Shown: positions 7,866 to 16,926 of the stretch, piece after piece
How the letters are laid out: each line of letters starts with the position of its first letter
Position numbering within the stretch: the stretch's first letter is position 1
NCBI GenBank assembly: GCA_002708825.1
Contig: PAPF01000041.1
Location: 92,315 to 156,314 of the forward strand
Source of the DNA: Phyllobacteriaceae bacterium
GTDB lineage: Bacteria > Pseudomonadota > Alphaproteobacteria > Rhizobiales > Rhizobiaceae
Direction: 5' to 3'
DNA: 64,000 nucleotides
The notes under the pieces: model-generated
What the model was told of the DNA's origin: nothing
What the model saw: only the letters and a program-made list of their open reading frames with translations
The model's database searches: none
Translations under genes and position numbers: made by a program

Positions 7866-8795
7866 ATGAGTGCGAAAATCTTCATCGACGGCGAACACGG
7901 CACCACCGGCCTGCAGATCCGCGAGCGCCTGGCCGGGCGCACGGACATCACGCTGATGTCGATCCCGATGGAAGAGCGGCGCAACGAGGCGATGCGCGAG
8001 AACATGCTCAAGGACGCGGACATCGCCATCCTGTGCCTTCCCGACGACGCCGCGCGGCAGGCGGTGGCGCTGGCCGCCGGTGCCGGTACGCGGTTCATCG
8101 ATGCTTCGACCGCGCACCGCACCCATCCGGACTGGGTTTTCGGCTTTGCCGAAATGCAGCCGGGCCAGGCGGAACGGATCGCCGGGGCGCAGTTCGTGTC
8201 CAATCCCGGCTGCTATTCCACCGGCGCGATTGCCATTCTCGCGCCGCTCGTCCGTGCCGGCCTTCTGCCTGCAGACTATCCGGTGACCATCAACGCCGTC
8301 TCCGGCTATAGCGGCGGCGGAAAGCAGATGATCGCGCAGATGGAGGATCCCTCGCGCGACGACGCCATCACGGCCAACCATTTCGCCTATGCCCTGACAC
8401 TCGGCCACAAGCATGTGCCAGAGATCATGGCGCGCAGCGGCATCACCCGCCGTCCGGTGTTCACCCCTGCGGTCGGCCGGTTTGCGCAGGGCATGCTGGT
8501 CAATATCCCGTTGTTCTGCGACCTGATGACCGGCAACCCGTCCATGGCGGCGATCCATGCGGCGCTTGCCGATCATTACGCCGGGCAGGACGTGGTCGAG
8601 GTGGTGGCGCCGGACGAAGGCATCGCGATGCCACGCATCGACGCGGAGGAAATGCGCGGGACCGACCGGCTGAAGATCTACGTGCTTGGCACGGAGGGCA
8701 TGGGCCAGGTCAACGTGATCGCCTCGCTGGACAATCTCGGCAAGGGCGCCTCCGGCGCGGCGGTGCAGAACCTGAACCTGATGACCGGCGCGTGA
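7866..8795 (+). CDS. argC: N-acetyl-gamma-glutamyl-phosphate reductase
   Basis: The 309-residue protein is the short type-2 form of ArgC. It has an N-terminal NADP-binding motif [15 protein letters not shown] and the active-site block [12 protein letters not shown] with the catalytic Cys116. It reduces N-acetylglutamyl phosphate to the semialdehyde in arginine biosynthesis. The rplM-rpsI/argC neighbourhood is common in rhizobial chromosomes. Start ATG at 7866 follows a purine-rich CCAAGGCAA stretch. A GC-rich hairpin lies between its end and the convergent ctaA. Confidence 0.95.
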   Translation: MSAKIFIDGEHGTTGLQIRERLAGRTDITLMSIPMEERRNEAMRENMLKDADIAILCLPDDAARQAVALAAGAGTRFIDASTAHRTHPDWVFGFAEMQPGQAERIAGAQFVSNPGCYSTGAIAILAPLVRAGLLPADYPVTINAVSGYSGGGKQMIAQMEDPSRDDAITANHFAYALTLGHKHVPEIMARSGITRRPVFTPAVGRFAQGMLVNIPLFCDLMTGNPSMAAIHAALADHYAGQDVVEVVAPDEGIAMPRIDAEEMRGTDRLKIYVLGTEGMGQVNVIASLDNLGKGASGAAVQNLNLMTGA

Positions 8796-8802
8796 GGCAG
8801 CG

Positions 8803-8823
8803 CCCGCCCGGCAAGCGGGCGGG
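8803..8823. terminator. GC-rich hairpin between convergent argC and ctaA
   Basis: CCCGCCCG (8803-8810) and CGGGCGGG (8816-8823) form an 8-base stem with loop GCAAG. No T run follows on either strand, so efficient intrinsic termination is uncertain. It abuts the ctaA stop codon. Confidence 0.4.
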
Positions 8824-9930
8824 TCAATGCCGCACGACGACGTCCGTCTCAGGGCGATAGCTGCCTATGGTGCCGCGCCAATGGGCGACGGCAAAGCCCA
8901 GCACGACAAGTGCGGTACCCTGGTGCACGAGACCCCAGAAGAGCGGCACCTGCATGAGCAGCGTGACGATGCCGAAGACCGCCTGCACGACGACCAGCCC
9001 TGCCAGCAAAGCGGAACGCCGGGCATGGGTCGATCCGGCATCGCGCTTCATCGTGCGCAGCATGTGGACGATCGCTGCCGCCAGCACGGCATAGGCGCCG
9101 AAGCGGTGGATGAACTGCACGGTCTTCGGGTTCTCGAAGGCGTTGATCCACCAGGGGTCCTGCAGCCAGAGCCCGCCGGGCACGAGCGCGCCGTCCATCA
9201 GCGGCCAGGTGTTGTAGGCAAGTCCGGCGTCGAGTCCGGCCACCAGGGCGCCGAGGTATATCTGGACGAGGACCAGCAGCACCATCCAGCCGGCGCCCTT
9301 GCGCGTCGCGGCGGAGGCCAGGCCGCCGCTGTGCACGGCAAGGCCGCGCGCGACATACATGATGGCGGCGAAGATCACCGAGGCCAGGGTCAGGTGGACG
9401 GCAAGGCGGTATTGCGAGACATCGGTGCGTTCCGACAGGCCGGAGGCCACCATCCACCAGCCGACAAAGCCCTGCAGGCCGCCCAGCGCCAGCAGGCCCA
9501 GAAGGCGGGGCTTGAGACGGGTTTCCAGCCGTCCGGTCAGCCAGAAGTAGGCGAGCGGCACGGCGAACAGGAAACCGACCATGCGGGCAAGGAAGCGATG
9601 GCCCCACTCCCACCAGAAGATGAACTTGAACTCCTCCAGGCTCATGCCCTTGTTGATCTGCTGGTATTCCGGGATCTGGCGGTACTTGGCGAGTTCCTCC
9701 TGCCATTCCGCTTCCGACAGCGGCGGAACGATGCCGTGGATCGGCTTCCACTCGGTGATCGAGAGGCCGGAATCGGTCAGGCGTGTCGCGCCACCAACGA
9801 TAACCAGGGCCAGCAGCCACAGCAGGACGACATAGAGCCAGCGGCGCACCGCGGCGCGATTGCGCGCCTGGCGGTCCAGTATCTCGTAGGGGCGCGGCGA
9901 AGGCGAAACGGCCACGGCGGCATCGGTCAT
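8824..9930 (-). CDS. ctaA: heme A synthase (COX15/CtaA, type 2)
   Basis: This 368-residue membrane protein has eight predicted transmembrane segments. The COX15 hallmarks are [26 protein letters not shown] early on, [15 protein letters not shown] (heme-ligand histidine), and [16 protein letters not shown] plus [18 protein letters not shown] in the second half. The enzyme oxidises heme O to heme A for aa3-type cytochrome oxidase. I chose the ATG at 9930; an in-frame extension to 10059 lacks family similarity and would overlap the promoter of the divergent DUF2842 gene. Confidence 0.94.
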   Translation of the reverse strand: MTDAAVAVSPSPRPYEILDRQARNRAAVRRWLYVVLLWLLALVIVGGATRLTDSGLSITEWKPIHGIVPPLSEAEWQEELAKYRQIPEYQQINKGMSLEEFKFIFWWEWGHRFLARMVGFLFAVPLAYFWLTGRLETRLKPRLLGLLALGGLQGFVGWWMVASGLSERTDVSQYRLAVHLTLASVIFAAIMYVARGLAVHSGGLASAATRKGAGWMVLLVLVQIYLGALVAGLDAGLAYNTWPLMDGALVPGGLWLQDPWWINAFENPKTVQFIHRFGAYAVLAAAIVHMLRTMKRDAGSTHARRSALLAGLVVVQAVFGIVTLLMQVPLFWGLVHQGTALVVLGFAVAHWRGTIGSYRPETDVVVRH

Positions 9931-10094
9931 CGGCGTATCCAGGTCCGGCTTGCTGAAATCCGCTCCTAACTGACGCAATGGCGCGCGGCTTTCAAGTGCC
10001 AGCTTCGCGTGACAGGCTGTCGCGCCCGCAAGACTGTTCCCTTCCGCGCCGGTTTCCAATAGACAACCGGCAAGAAAGATACCGGAACACCGCC

Positions 10095-10307
10095 ATGCCC
10101 GTCCGCCTCAAGAAACTTGTCGGTACCGTGCTGCTCGTCCTGCTCGTCGTCGTCTATGCCCTGGTGGCCACGACCGTGGCCGTGGCGCGGCTCGCCGAAT
10201 CCGGCCCGCTGGTGCATCTGGCCTATTTCCTGTTCACCGGCATCCTCTGGGTGGTGCCGGCCATGTTCATCATAAGCTGGATGAACCGTCCGCCGCGCAA
10301 GGGGTGA
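10095..10307 (+). CDS. DUF2842 small membrane protein
   Basis: The protein has 70 residues and two transmembrane helices (about 9-28 and 42-62) with a positively charged N-terminus, as in the DUF2842 family. Its function is unknown. It is divergent from ctaA, an arrangement I recall from other Hyphomicrobiales, so a role in cytochrome oxidase or heme A biogenesis is possible but unproven. The ATG lies 13 bases after an AAGAAAGA ribosome-binding stretch. Confidence 0.85.
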   Translation: MPVRLKKLVGTVLLVLLVVVYALVATTVAVARLAESGPLVHLAYFLFTGILWVVPAMFIISWMNRPPRKG

Positions 10308-10311
10308 GCGG

Positions 10312-11370
10312 TCAAACCGTCACAAGACGCTTGCCACGATTGGCGATCGGCGTGGTGATGCCTGTGAGCATGGTGCGCAGATAGGCCACGGACTGGTAGC
10401 GTCCATTGACCGAGATCCGCGGCAATGCGTGCATGTGATGCCTGTGGCCAGCGTCGAGCAGGCCATGGCGGGTGGTCACCGCCGTCCTGAAACCGGCCTT
10501 TTGCGCAAGGCCGGTTTCCCGCGGCCCCACTGCCGCCTCGTAGCCATAGGGAAAGGCCATGTGGCACGGGCGCGTGCCCAGTTCGTTTTCCAGCACATCG
10601 GCCGCATCGAGGATTTCGGAAAATGCTGTCTCGGTATCGAGCCGGCGAAGATTGTAGTGATGCATGGTATGGGCGCCGACCGTGACGAGCGGATGGGTGG
10701 CGAACGACCTCAACTCCCGCCAGGTCATAAGGGCCTCGTCGCCGGCTTTCAGCGCATCCATGCCGGAAACCGCGGCGAGATCGCGGATCAAGGCATCCTG
10801 ATCCGCTTCGCCGATGCCTGTCGTGAGCCAGCTTTCCAGTTCGATGAAGGCCGTCCGCTTGGCTGCCTGGGTCGAACAGTCGAAATGCACGGCTTCGCCG
10901 CGCACCGGGGCATAGAGACCTTCCCGGCGGGCAATGATGTCCTCCAGCACCATCCACCAAAGCGCGATGCGGCGGCTGATCTGCGCGGGCGCGGCATAGA
11001 CGGTGATCGGCGCCTCGTGACGCTCCAGAACGGGCAGCGCCTCGGTCAGGTTGTCGCGATAGGCGTCATCGGCCGTCAAGGCCAGCAGGCAGCCACCGGG
11101 CTCACCGTTTCCAAGATGATCCGCCATCTCGTCCATCGAGACGAAGCGGTAGCCATCGCGCTTGAGTTCCCGGATCAGGCTGTCGAGGAATGCCGGCGTG
11201 ATCGCCAGATGACTGTTGAAGCCGAGCGGCGAGGTCTGCGCTTCCGTCACGCGATGCAGCATCAGGATGGCGCCGGCACAAGGCGTCATGGCGCGGTAGA
11301 TGCGCGAAAGACCTGTCCACTTGACGCCATTGAGGATCACCTTGCGGATCACCTCGCCCCTGTCGATCAT
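10312..11370 (-). CDS. polysaccharide deacetylase family protein
   Basis: The protein has 352 residues of the NodB/polysaccharide deacetylase type. GAILMLHRV marks the first strand, LLALTADDAYRDNLTEALPVLE carries the metal and base aspartates, and VTVGAHTMHHYNLRRL the histidine motif. HMAFPYGYEAAVGPRE resembles the usual FAYPYG motif. Such enzymes remove N-acetyl groups from GlcNAc-type residues; HfsH in the Caulobacter holdfast is a functional parallel. The ATG at 11370 has AGGTGAAGG upstream. An open frame continues far upstream but is antisense to the CelD-like gene and not credible. Confidence 0.9.
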   Translation of the reverse strand: MIDRGEVIRKVILNGVKWTGLSRIYRAMTPCAGAILMLHRVTEAQTSPLGFNSHLAITPAFLDSLIRELKRDGYRFVSMDEMADHLGNGEPGGCLLALTADDAYRDNLTEALPVLERHEAPITVYAAPAQISRRIALWWMVLEDIIARREGLYAPVRGEAVHFDCSTQAAKRTAFIELESWLTTGIGEADQDALIRDLAAVSGMDALKAGDEALMTWRELRSFATHPLVTVGAHTMHHYNLRRLDTETAFSEILDAADVLENELGTRPCHMAFPYGYEAAVGPRETGLAQKAGFRTAVTTRHGLLDAGHRHHMHALPRISVNGRYQSVAYLRTMLTGITTPIANRGKRLVTV

Positions 11371-11449
11371 TCCTTCACCTTTTTCGGATACCCAGACGGG
11401 CATGGTTCGGGCGGGATGTCCGGTCTGGATAGCACCGAAGGATTGAAGG

Positions 11450-12625
11450 ATGGTTGATGCATCGGGCGATGCCGCTGATCTGTCCGCCCTCGCGGCGAGA
11501 CCGGCGGTGCAGGTGGAGACGGGTCCCGAGGCGCATGAACGCCACGCGGCCTTCTGCGCACGCGCGCTCTGCGGTCCGGCGCAACATGCCGACTGGGTTG
11601 CGCAATGGGCGCGCCACGTCAATCCGGACATTGTCTTCATCACCGTGGCCGAGGGCGACCGCCGGCATCTTTGCCTGCCGCTCGAAGTGGTGGACGAGGG
11701 ACTCGGCCGCGTCGCGATCCCCGTGGGCGGGCGCCATGCCAATGGCTGCTTTCCGGCCATGACGCCGGATGCGGCCCTTCCCCCGCCCGCCGACCTCAGC
11801 GCCATGATGGCCAAGGCGCTTCGCGCTGTCCGGCCGGACATCGCGCTCATCGCCCTGTCCCGTCTCCAGCCCGAAATCGGCGGCATTGCCAATCCACTGG
11901 TCCTGCCCTCGTCGCCGGCCAGTGCGAACATCGCGCTGGCGGTGGACCTGACCGGCGGTTTCGACGAAACGCTGCAGCGCCATTCGGGCAAGCGCAAACG
12001 CAAGAAACACCGCACCAACGAGCGGAAGTTCCTTGAACAGGGCGAAATCCGCGTTCGCACCGCCGGCGACGGAGAGACGGCACAGCGCATGCTGGACGCC
12101 TTCTTCGACCTCAAGGCCGGGCGCTTTGCCAGCATGGGCATTGAAGACGTCTTCGCCGATCCGGCGATCCGCGCCTTCTTCCACGGTCTTTTCGGCGAAG
12201 CGGCGGCCCGTGCGGAGCCGCAATTCATCTTGCACGCGCTGGAGGTGGGCGGCGAGATTCGCGCCGTCACGGGTTCGAGCCTGTCGGGCAACCGCATGAT
12301 CTGCGAGTTTTCCGCCATACGGCCCGACGAGAAGGAAAACACGAGCCCCGGCGATTACCTCTTCTTCGAGGCCATCCGCGAAGCCTGCGACAAGGGTTTC
12401 AGGATCTATGATTTCTCCGTCGGCGACGAGCCCTACAAGCGGCTCTGGTGCGATATCGAGACCGTCCAGCGCGACACGCTGATCCCGCTGAACGCGCGCG
12501 GGCGCCTGATGGCGGCGATGCGCACCGGGACATCCTCGCTGAAGCGCCAGATCAAGAACACGCCGCCGCTCTGGGCTGCGTACAAGTCGCTTCGCAAACT
12601 CCGCGCATCACGGGCCGAAGCCTGA
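11450..12625 (+). CDS. CelD/BcsL-like GNAT acetyltransferase
   Basis: This 391-residue protein has the CelD-like acetyltransferase_6 domain in its C-terminal half. Typical features are the basic segment SGKRKRKKHRTNERK near 185-200 and the closing block DFSVGDEPYKRLWCDIE. Relatives act in extracellular polysaccharide synthesis; HfsK of the Caulobacter holdfast belongs to a comparable group and is thought to modify the polysaccharide cytoplasmically. It is divergent from the deacetylase gene with 79 bases between, and convergent with the Wzc-like gene. The substrate is inferred from context only. Confidence 0.88.
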   Translation: MVDASGDAADLSALAARPAVQVETGPEAHERHAAFCARALCGPAQHADWVAQWARHVNPDIVFITVAEGDRRHLCLPLEVVDEGLGRVAIPVGGRHANGCFPAMTPDAALPPPADLSAMMAKALRAVRPDIALIALSRLQPEIGGIANPLVLPSSPASANIALAVDLTGGFDETLQRHSGKRKRKKHRTNERKFLEQGEIRVRTAGDGETAQRMLDAFFDLKAGRFASMGIEDVFADPAIRAFFHGLFGEAAARAEPQFILHALEVGGEIRAVTGSSLSGNRMICEFSAIRPDEKENTSPGDYLFFEAIREACDKGFRIYDFSVGDEPYKRLWCDIETVQRDTLIPLNARGRLMAAMRTGTSSLKRQIKNTPPLWAAYKSLRKLRASRAEA

Positions 12626-12693
12626 AGCGACAAGGCCCTCAGGCGGCCGCCGGTCAGCACCCACGCGGACGGGCCGCACCCGTCATTGCACGG

Positions 12694-14916
12694 TCAGGCG
12701 GCGCTACGGCCGGCTTTGGGGGGCAAAGGCCGGCCGGCCATGTCGGCCCGCCCGATCAGCAGGTTGCCGTGCCCCGCAGACACAAGCTCATCGGCCGCTT
12801 CCAGGACTTCCGGCGCCTCGGGATCCATGACGGCAAGGACGACCTCCGCCGTGGCGCTGCACACGCGGGCGATGCCCTCGGCATCGGCAGGACCGCATTC
12901 CATGACGATCATGTCATAGACCTGGCCCAGCGCGTCCAGGATGATGGGCAGGCGCTCGATGGACCGGGCGACACGTTCCGGGTCACCCGTGCCTGTCGGG
13001 ATCACGTGGCAATCGGAGAAATGGTCTCCGTGGATGATCTCGGAGAAGGACGCATTGCCGGCAAGCAGGTCGGTGATGCCCGGACGGGCGTCGCGTTCCA
13101 GCATGGGGCGGGAGGCAGCGTTGTCCGCTGTCAGGTCGAGCAGGATGATGCGCAGGCCTGAATCGGCGAGCGCACGGGCAGTGACGATCGCCGAGGCGGC
13201 CGCTTCCCGTCCCTCCGGCGAGACGAAGACGGCACGGGCGGCACCGGCTTCGACAAGCCGCACCGCGAGATCCTCGCCGGACAGGCCCGGATGCTGCGCC
13301 GCGGTTGCCGACTTGCGCGCTTCCCGCGCTGCGGCGGCGGTGGCGCGCATGTTGGCTGCCGACATCGCCTGTTCCGCTGCGCGCGCCGCCGCAGCCGTGG
13401 CCCCGGACTTCGGGCTTTCGCGGGTTTCGGCACCGTTCGCCGTGCCACCGTCGTCATGGGCTGGCGAGGGTGGCACGTCTTTTCCCGCTTGTGCGGCGAC
13501 TGCCGGCATGGCGATTTCCGTCGCCGGCGCGGGCGTTGCGGACACCGCGCGCATGGCGCGGCCGGAAAACAGTTCGGCCAGCAGCGTGAAGATGGTCATC
13601 AGCAGGAGCGTGGCGGCGAAGGCAGCGCCAATGATCGGCACCTTCTTCGGGAAATAGGGGTCCGACGGGACGATGGCACGCGAGAAAATGCGCGCATTGA
13701 CCGGGCTGTAGGCAGCTTCCTTGCGCGACTTGGCCTCGCGGAATCGTACAAGGTAGGACTCAAGCAGATCGCGCTGGGCGGCTGCCTCGCGCTCGAGCGC
13801 ACGCAACTCCACTTCGCCTTCGGAGACGCGGGCCGATTCGGCCTTGAGGCGGTTCACGGCGGCGGTCAGTTCGCTCTCGCGCAGGCGCGCCGTCTCGGCT
13901 TCGGTCTTCAGGCCGGCCAGCACCTTCCCGGCCTCGGCGCGGATCTGGCTGTCAAGCTGGTCCTGTTGCGCCCGCAGGGAGCGCAGGCGCGGATGGTTGT
14001 CGAGAAGCGTCGTGGACAGGTCGGCGATCTCGGCGCGCAGGTCGACCTTCTTCTCGATCAGGCGCTGGATCAGGCCGGATGTCTGAACCTCGGGAATCGC
14101 GTCGATGGCGCCGCCGGAGGCCAGCGCGCGCTCGATCGACTGGGCGCGGGCTTCGGACGCGGCCCGGCTTGCGCGTACACGCGACAGTTCGGTGGAAATC
14201 TCGGAGAGTTGCTGCGTGGCCAGCGCCGCGTTGTTCTGGCCGACCGGGATGTCATTGGCCGCGCGATATTCCGCCACGCGGCTCTCGGCCTGCTTCACCC
14301 GGTCACGCAGTTCGGCGATTTCCGGGGCCAGCCATTCGGTGGCCGTGGTGTCGGTTTCCAGGCGCGCCTTGCGCTGCAGGTCCATGTAGGCGTCGGCAAT
14401 GGCGTTGGGAACGTCGGCGGCCAGCTTCGGATCGCTGGAAGAGAACTGGATGACGATGACGCGGGTACCTTCGGTGCGATAGACCTTCAGGCGTTCGCGC
14501 ATGTTGCGCAGGACGCGCTCTTCGAGCGTGCCGCGCGAAGGTTCGGAAACGAAGGGAATCGACAGGCCGGCGCTCTTGGTGAACTCCTCGCGCCCGGCAA
14601 GTTCCAGTTCGCGCGCGACCTGCGACAGCAGCGCCGTGGATGCGATCAGTTCGACCTGCGACTGGACGCTTTCCTGGTCCAGCGCCTCGGCGCGGCCATT
14701 TTCAATGTTGGGGCGTGTGTAGACGGATTCGCGCGTCTCGATCAGGATGCGGGTTTCGGCCATGTATTTCGGACTGACGACGAGCGAAACGGCAAAGGCA
14801 GCGGCCGTGACCAGGAGCGTGACGGCCAGGACCAGGAACTTCCTGCGCCACAGTCCCGCCACCAGCGCCGGGAAATCGATATCAACATCTTGAGCCGTTC
14901 CATTCACGCCGGACAT
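12694..14916 (-). CDS. Wzc/ExoP-like polysaccharide co-polymerase with degenerate kinase domain
   Basis: The protein has 740 residues. A Wzz-type N-terminal domain starts with DIDFPALVAGLWRRKFLVLAV and a first membrane helix (about 25-47). A long periplasmic coiled-coil region with the GNVR-like segment follows, then a second membrane helix around 425-450. An Ala-rich linker leads to a C-terminal ParA/BY-kinase-like domain. In that domain the Walker A position reads FVSPEGREAAAS instead of GxxGxGKS/T, and the C-terminus (RPLPPKAGRSAA) has no tyrosine cluster, so kinase activity is unlikely. Its role would be chain-length control and coupling to the export lipoprotein encoded divergently at 15140. 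Confidence 0.9.
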   Translation of the reverse strand: MSGVNGTAQDVDIDFPALVAGLWRRKFLVLAVTLLVTAAAFAVSLVVSPKYMAETRILIETRESVYTRPNIENGRAEALDQESVQSQVELIASTALLSQVARELELAGREEFTKSAGLSIPFVSEPSRGTLEERVLRNMRERLKVYRTEGTRVIVIQFSSSDPKLAADVPNAIADAYMDLQRKARLETDTTATEWLAPEIAELRDRVKQAESRVAEYRAANDIPVGQNNAALATQQLSEISTELSRVRASRAASEARAQSIERALASGGAIDAIPEVQTSGLIQRLIEKKVDLRAEIADLSTTLLDNHPRLRSLRAQQDQLDSQIRAEAGKVLAGLKTEAETARLRESELTAAVNRLKAESARVSEGEVELRALEREAAAQRDLLESYLVRFREAKSRKEAAYSPVNARIFSRAIVPSDPYFPKKVPIIGAAFAATLLLMTIFTLLAELFSGRAMRAVSATPAPATEIAMPAVAAQAGKDVPPSPAHDDGGTANGAETRESPKSGATAAAARAAEQAMSAANMRATAAAAREARKSATAAQHPGLSGEDLAVRLVEAGAARAVFVSPEGREAAASAIVTARALADSGLRIILLDLTADNAASRPMLERDARPGITDLLAGNASFSEIIHGDHFSDCHVIPTGTGDPERVARSIERLPIILDALGQVYDMIVMECGPADAEGIARVCSATAEVVLAVMDPEAPEVLEAADELVSAGHGNLLIGRADMAGRPLPPKAGRSAA

Positions 14917-15139
14917 GCGTCTACTCCGAATACTGCACGGCGATCATGGTAAACGGGTTTGGTTTAGCTGCAGTTAATTCCGGAGCATCCGGCCGGGATG
15001 CCGTTTTGCCCGATCACGGGGGCAGGCGCGACGGCAGGGCGGCGGCTTTACCAGCCATTAACCCTAACGACAGATAAACAATGTTGACGAAGGCGGTGCC
15101 GCGACCGGGCGGCCCGCCGATCCAAGAAGGTCAGCGTTG
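14917..15139. promoter_or_regulatory. divergent promoter region of the polysaccharide locus with two CtrA-like sites
   Basis: This 223-base region separates the Wzc-like gene and the export gene. It contains TTTA-N7-TTAA at 14963-14977 and TTTA-N7-TTAA at 15047-15061 (continuing CC). Each differs by one base from the TTAA-N7-TTAA consensus of the cell-cycle regulator CtrA. No certain -35/-10 pair is visible. Confidence 0.4.
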
Positions 15140-15706
15140 ATGAACCGCCGCGCATTCGCCCTTTCCACCATTGCCCTTGCCGTTGCCGGCGTTGCAGGCT
15201 GCTCGTCCTACAAGCCGACCCCGCCGGCTTTCCACGAGGCGCTCTACCAGCCCTACCGGCTGGACGCGGGAGACCGGGTCCGTGTCACCGTGTTCGAGCA
15301 GGAAGGGCTGACCAATACCTATTCGGTGGACCAGTCCGGCCATATCGCCTTCCCGCTCATCGGCCAGGTCGCGGCACGCGGCCACACCGTCGCCGATCTG
15401 GAACTGTCGCTGGCACAGGCGCTGCGCCAGGGATACATCCGTGACCCGGACGTCTCGGTGGAGGTCGACCGCTACCGGCCGATCTTCGTCATGGGCGAAG
15501 TGGGCGCGGCCGGGCAATATGCCTATGTGCCGGGCCTGACCGTGCAGAAGGCGGTGGCGCTGGCCGGCGGCTTCTCGCCGCGCGCCAGCCAGGGCAGCGT
15601 CGACGTCACGCGTACCATCAACGGCAAGGTCATGACCGGCCGCGTCATCCTGTCCGATCCGCTCCTGCCCGGCGATACCGTCTACGTGCGCGAACGGTTC
15701 TTCTGA
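15140..15706 (+). CDS. polysaccharide export lipoprotein (Wza/HfsD-like, short form)
   Basis: The 188-residue protein has a lipoprotein signal peptide with lipobox GVAGC (Cys near residue 21), then the Poly_export domain (YRLDAGDRVRVTVFEQEGLTN, then YSVDQSGHIAFPLIGQVAARG), and a SLBB-type segment (IFVMGEVGAAGQYAYVPGLTV). It should form the outer-membrane or periplasmic part of the secretion channel. It is half the length of E. coli Wza and lacks the C-terminal amphipathic helix region, as in many rhizobial export proteins. I prefer the ATG at 15140 (AAGAAGG upstream) over the adjacent TTG. First gene of the four-gene plus-strand operon. Confidence 0.93.
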   Translation: MNRRAFALSTIALAVAGVAGCSSYKPTPPAFHEALYQPYRLDAGDRVRVTVFEQEGLTNTYSVDQSGHIAFPLIGQVAARGHTVADLELSLAQALRQGYIRDPDVSVEVDRYRPIFVMGEVGAAGQYAYVPGLTVQKAVALAGGFSPRASQGSVDVTRTINGKVMTGRVILSDPLLPGDTVYVRERFF

Positions 15707-15712
15707 TCCCGG

Positions 15713-16864
15713 ATGACGCCGATGCCGCCGCTCAACATCGTGCATTGTTTCCGCTCCCCTGTCGGCGGCATTTTCCGCCATGTCCGGGACCTGGCACGCG
15801 CGCAGGAAGCGGAAGGGCACCGCGTCGGCATCATCTGCGATTCGACGACCGGCGGGGCCTTCGAGAACCGCATGCTCGACGAACTGGAGCCGGAACTGTC
15901 ACTGGGTGTCCAGCGGACCGCGATGCAGCGTCACATCGGCCTTGGCGACATTGCCGCCGCGGCCAGAACATACAAGCTTGTCAAGGAATTGAAGCCGGAC
16001 GTGTTGCACGGGCACGGCGCCAAGGGTGGCGTCTATGCCCGTGTCTTCGGCTCACTTCTGCGGGTTTCAAGGTCTCGCGTAGCCCGCCTCTATTCACCGC
16101 ATGGCGGAAGCCTGCATTATGACCCGGGCACCGCGACGGGCAGGTTCTTCTTCGCCCTGGAGAAGCAGCTTTCAAGGGCGAGCGACTGCATCCTGTTCGT
16201 GTCCGACCATGAAAGGCAGACGTTCCTGACCAAGGTCGGACAGCCGCATTGCCGTTCGGCGCTGGTCTACAACGGCCTGACCCCGGAGGAATTCGATCCC
16301 GTGATCCCGGATGCGGACGCGGCCGACTTCCTGTTCATGGGGATGTTGCGGCTCCTGAAGGGGCCGGACATCTTCCTGGATGCCGTTCTTCGGGTAAAGC
16401 GGCCGGACGGATCCCCGGCGACGGCCGTGATCGTGGGCGACGGCGAGGACCGTGAAGCGCTCATGCACCGGGTGGCCGGCATGGGTGCCGAGGAACGCAT
16501 CCGCTTTCACATGCCCATGCCCGCGCGCGAGGCCTTCCGCCTCGGGCGCATCATGGTTCTCTCGTCGCGCGCCGAGGCCCTGCCCTATACCGTGCTGGAG
16601 ACGCTGGCCGCCGGCAAGATCATGATCGCAAGCCGGGTCGGCGGCATTCCGGAAATCCTCGGCCAGGATTCGCCTGCACTCTGCACGCCGGACCCGGACA
16701 GCCTGGCGCCTGTCATGCAGGCGGCACTCGACGACGAGGCGGGATTCAAGGCGGCCATGCCGGACATTGACGGCCTCAGGGCCCGCTTCTCGGCGGCGGC
16801 GATGGCCAGCCAGGTGACCGCGATCTACCGGGACATCCTCTCACCCGGGTCAAGGGTTTCTTAG
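15713..16864 (+). CDS. glycosyltransferase family 4 protein
   Basis: This 383-residue GT-B protein has an N-terminal glycine-rich acceptor region (FRSPVGGIFRHVRDLARAQ), LHGHGAKGG, and a C-terminal donor domain with DFLFMGMLRLLKGPDIFLDA and the EX7E-type stretch EALPYTVLETLAAGKIMIASRVGGIPEI. It would add a sugar to the undecaprenyl-linked repeat unit on the cytoplasmic face of the membrane. Start is six bases after the export gene stop, so the two are tightly coupled. It is the only dedicated glycosyltransferase in the locus apart from the initiating enzyme. Confidence 0.93.
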   Translation: MTPMPPLNIVHCFRSPVGGIFRHVRDLARAQEAEGHRVGIICDSTTGGAFENRMLDELEPELSLGVQRTAMQRHIGLGDIAAAARTYKLVKELKPDVLHGHGAKGGVYARVFGSLLRVSRSRVARLYSPHGGSLHYDPGTATGRFFFALEKQLSRASDCILFVSDHERQTFLTKVGQPHCRSALVYNGLTPEEFDPVIPDADAADFLFMGMLRLLKGPDIFLDAVLRVKRPDGSPATAVIVGDGEDREALMHRVAGMGAEERIRFHMPMPAREAFRLGRIMVLSSRAEALPYTVLETLAAGKIMIASRVGGIPEILGQDSPALCTPDPDSLAPVMQAALDDEAGFKAAMPDIDGLRARFSAAAMASQVTAIYRDILSPGSRVS

Positions 16865-16926
16865 CACCCCGCTGATATGCTCCCTCGCGTCAGACATCCC
16901 GGCTCTGCCGGTTTCGCGGGACCACG

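Noticed and set aside
11371..12342. N-terminal extension of the polysaccharide deacetylase
   Set aside because: The frame stays open but is antisense to the CelD-like gene. A good ribosome-binding site and family similarity begin at 11370.
12694..14952. Long open frames antisense to the Wzc-like gene
   Set aside because: Up to 550 codons are open on the other strand, but composition is low-complexity Arg/Gly-rich and the minus-strand gene has clear Wzz and kinase-like domains. GC-rich codon use explains the antisense frames.
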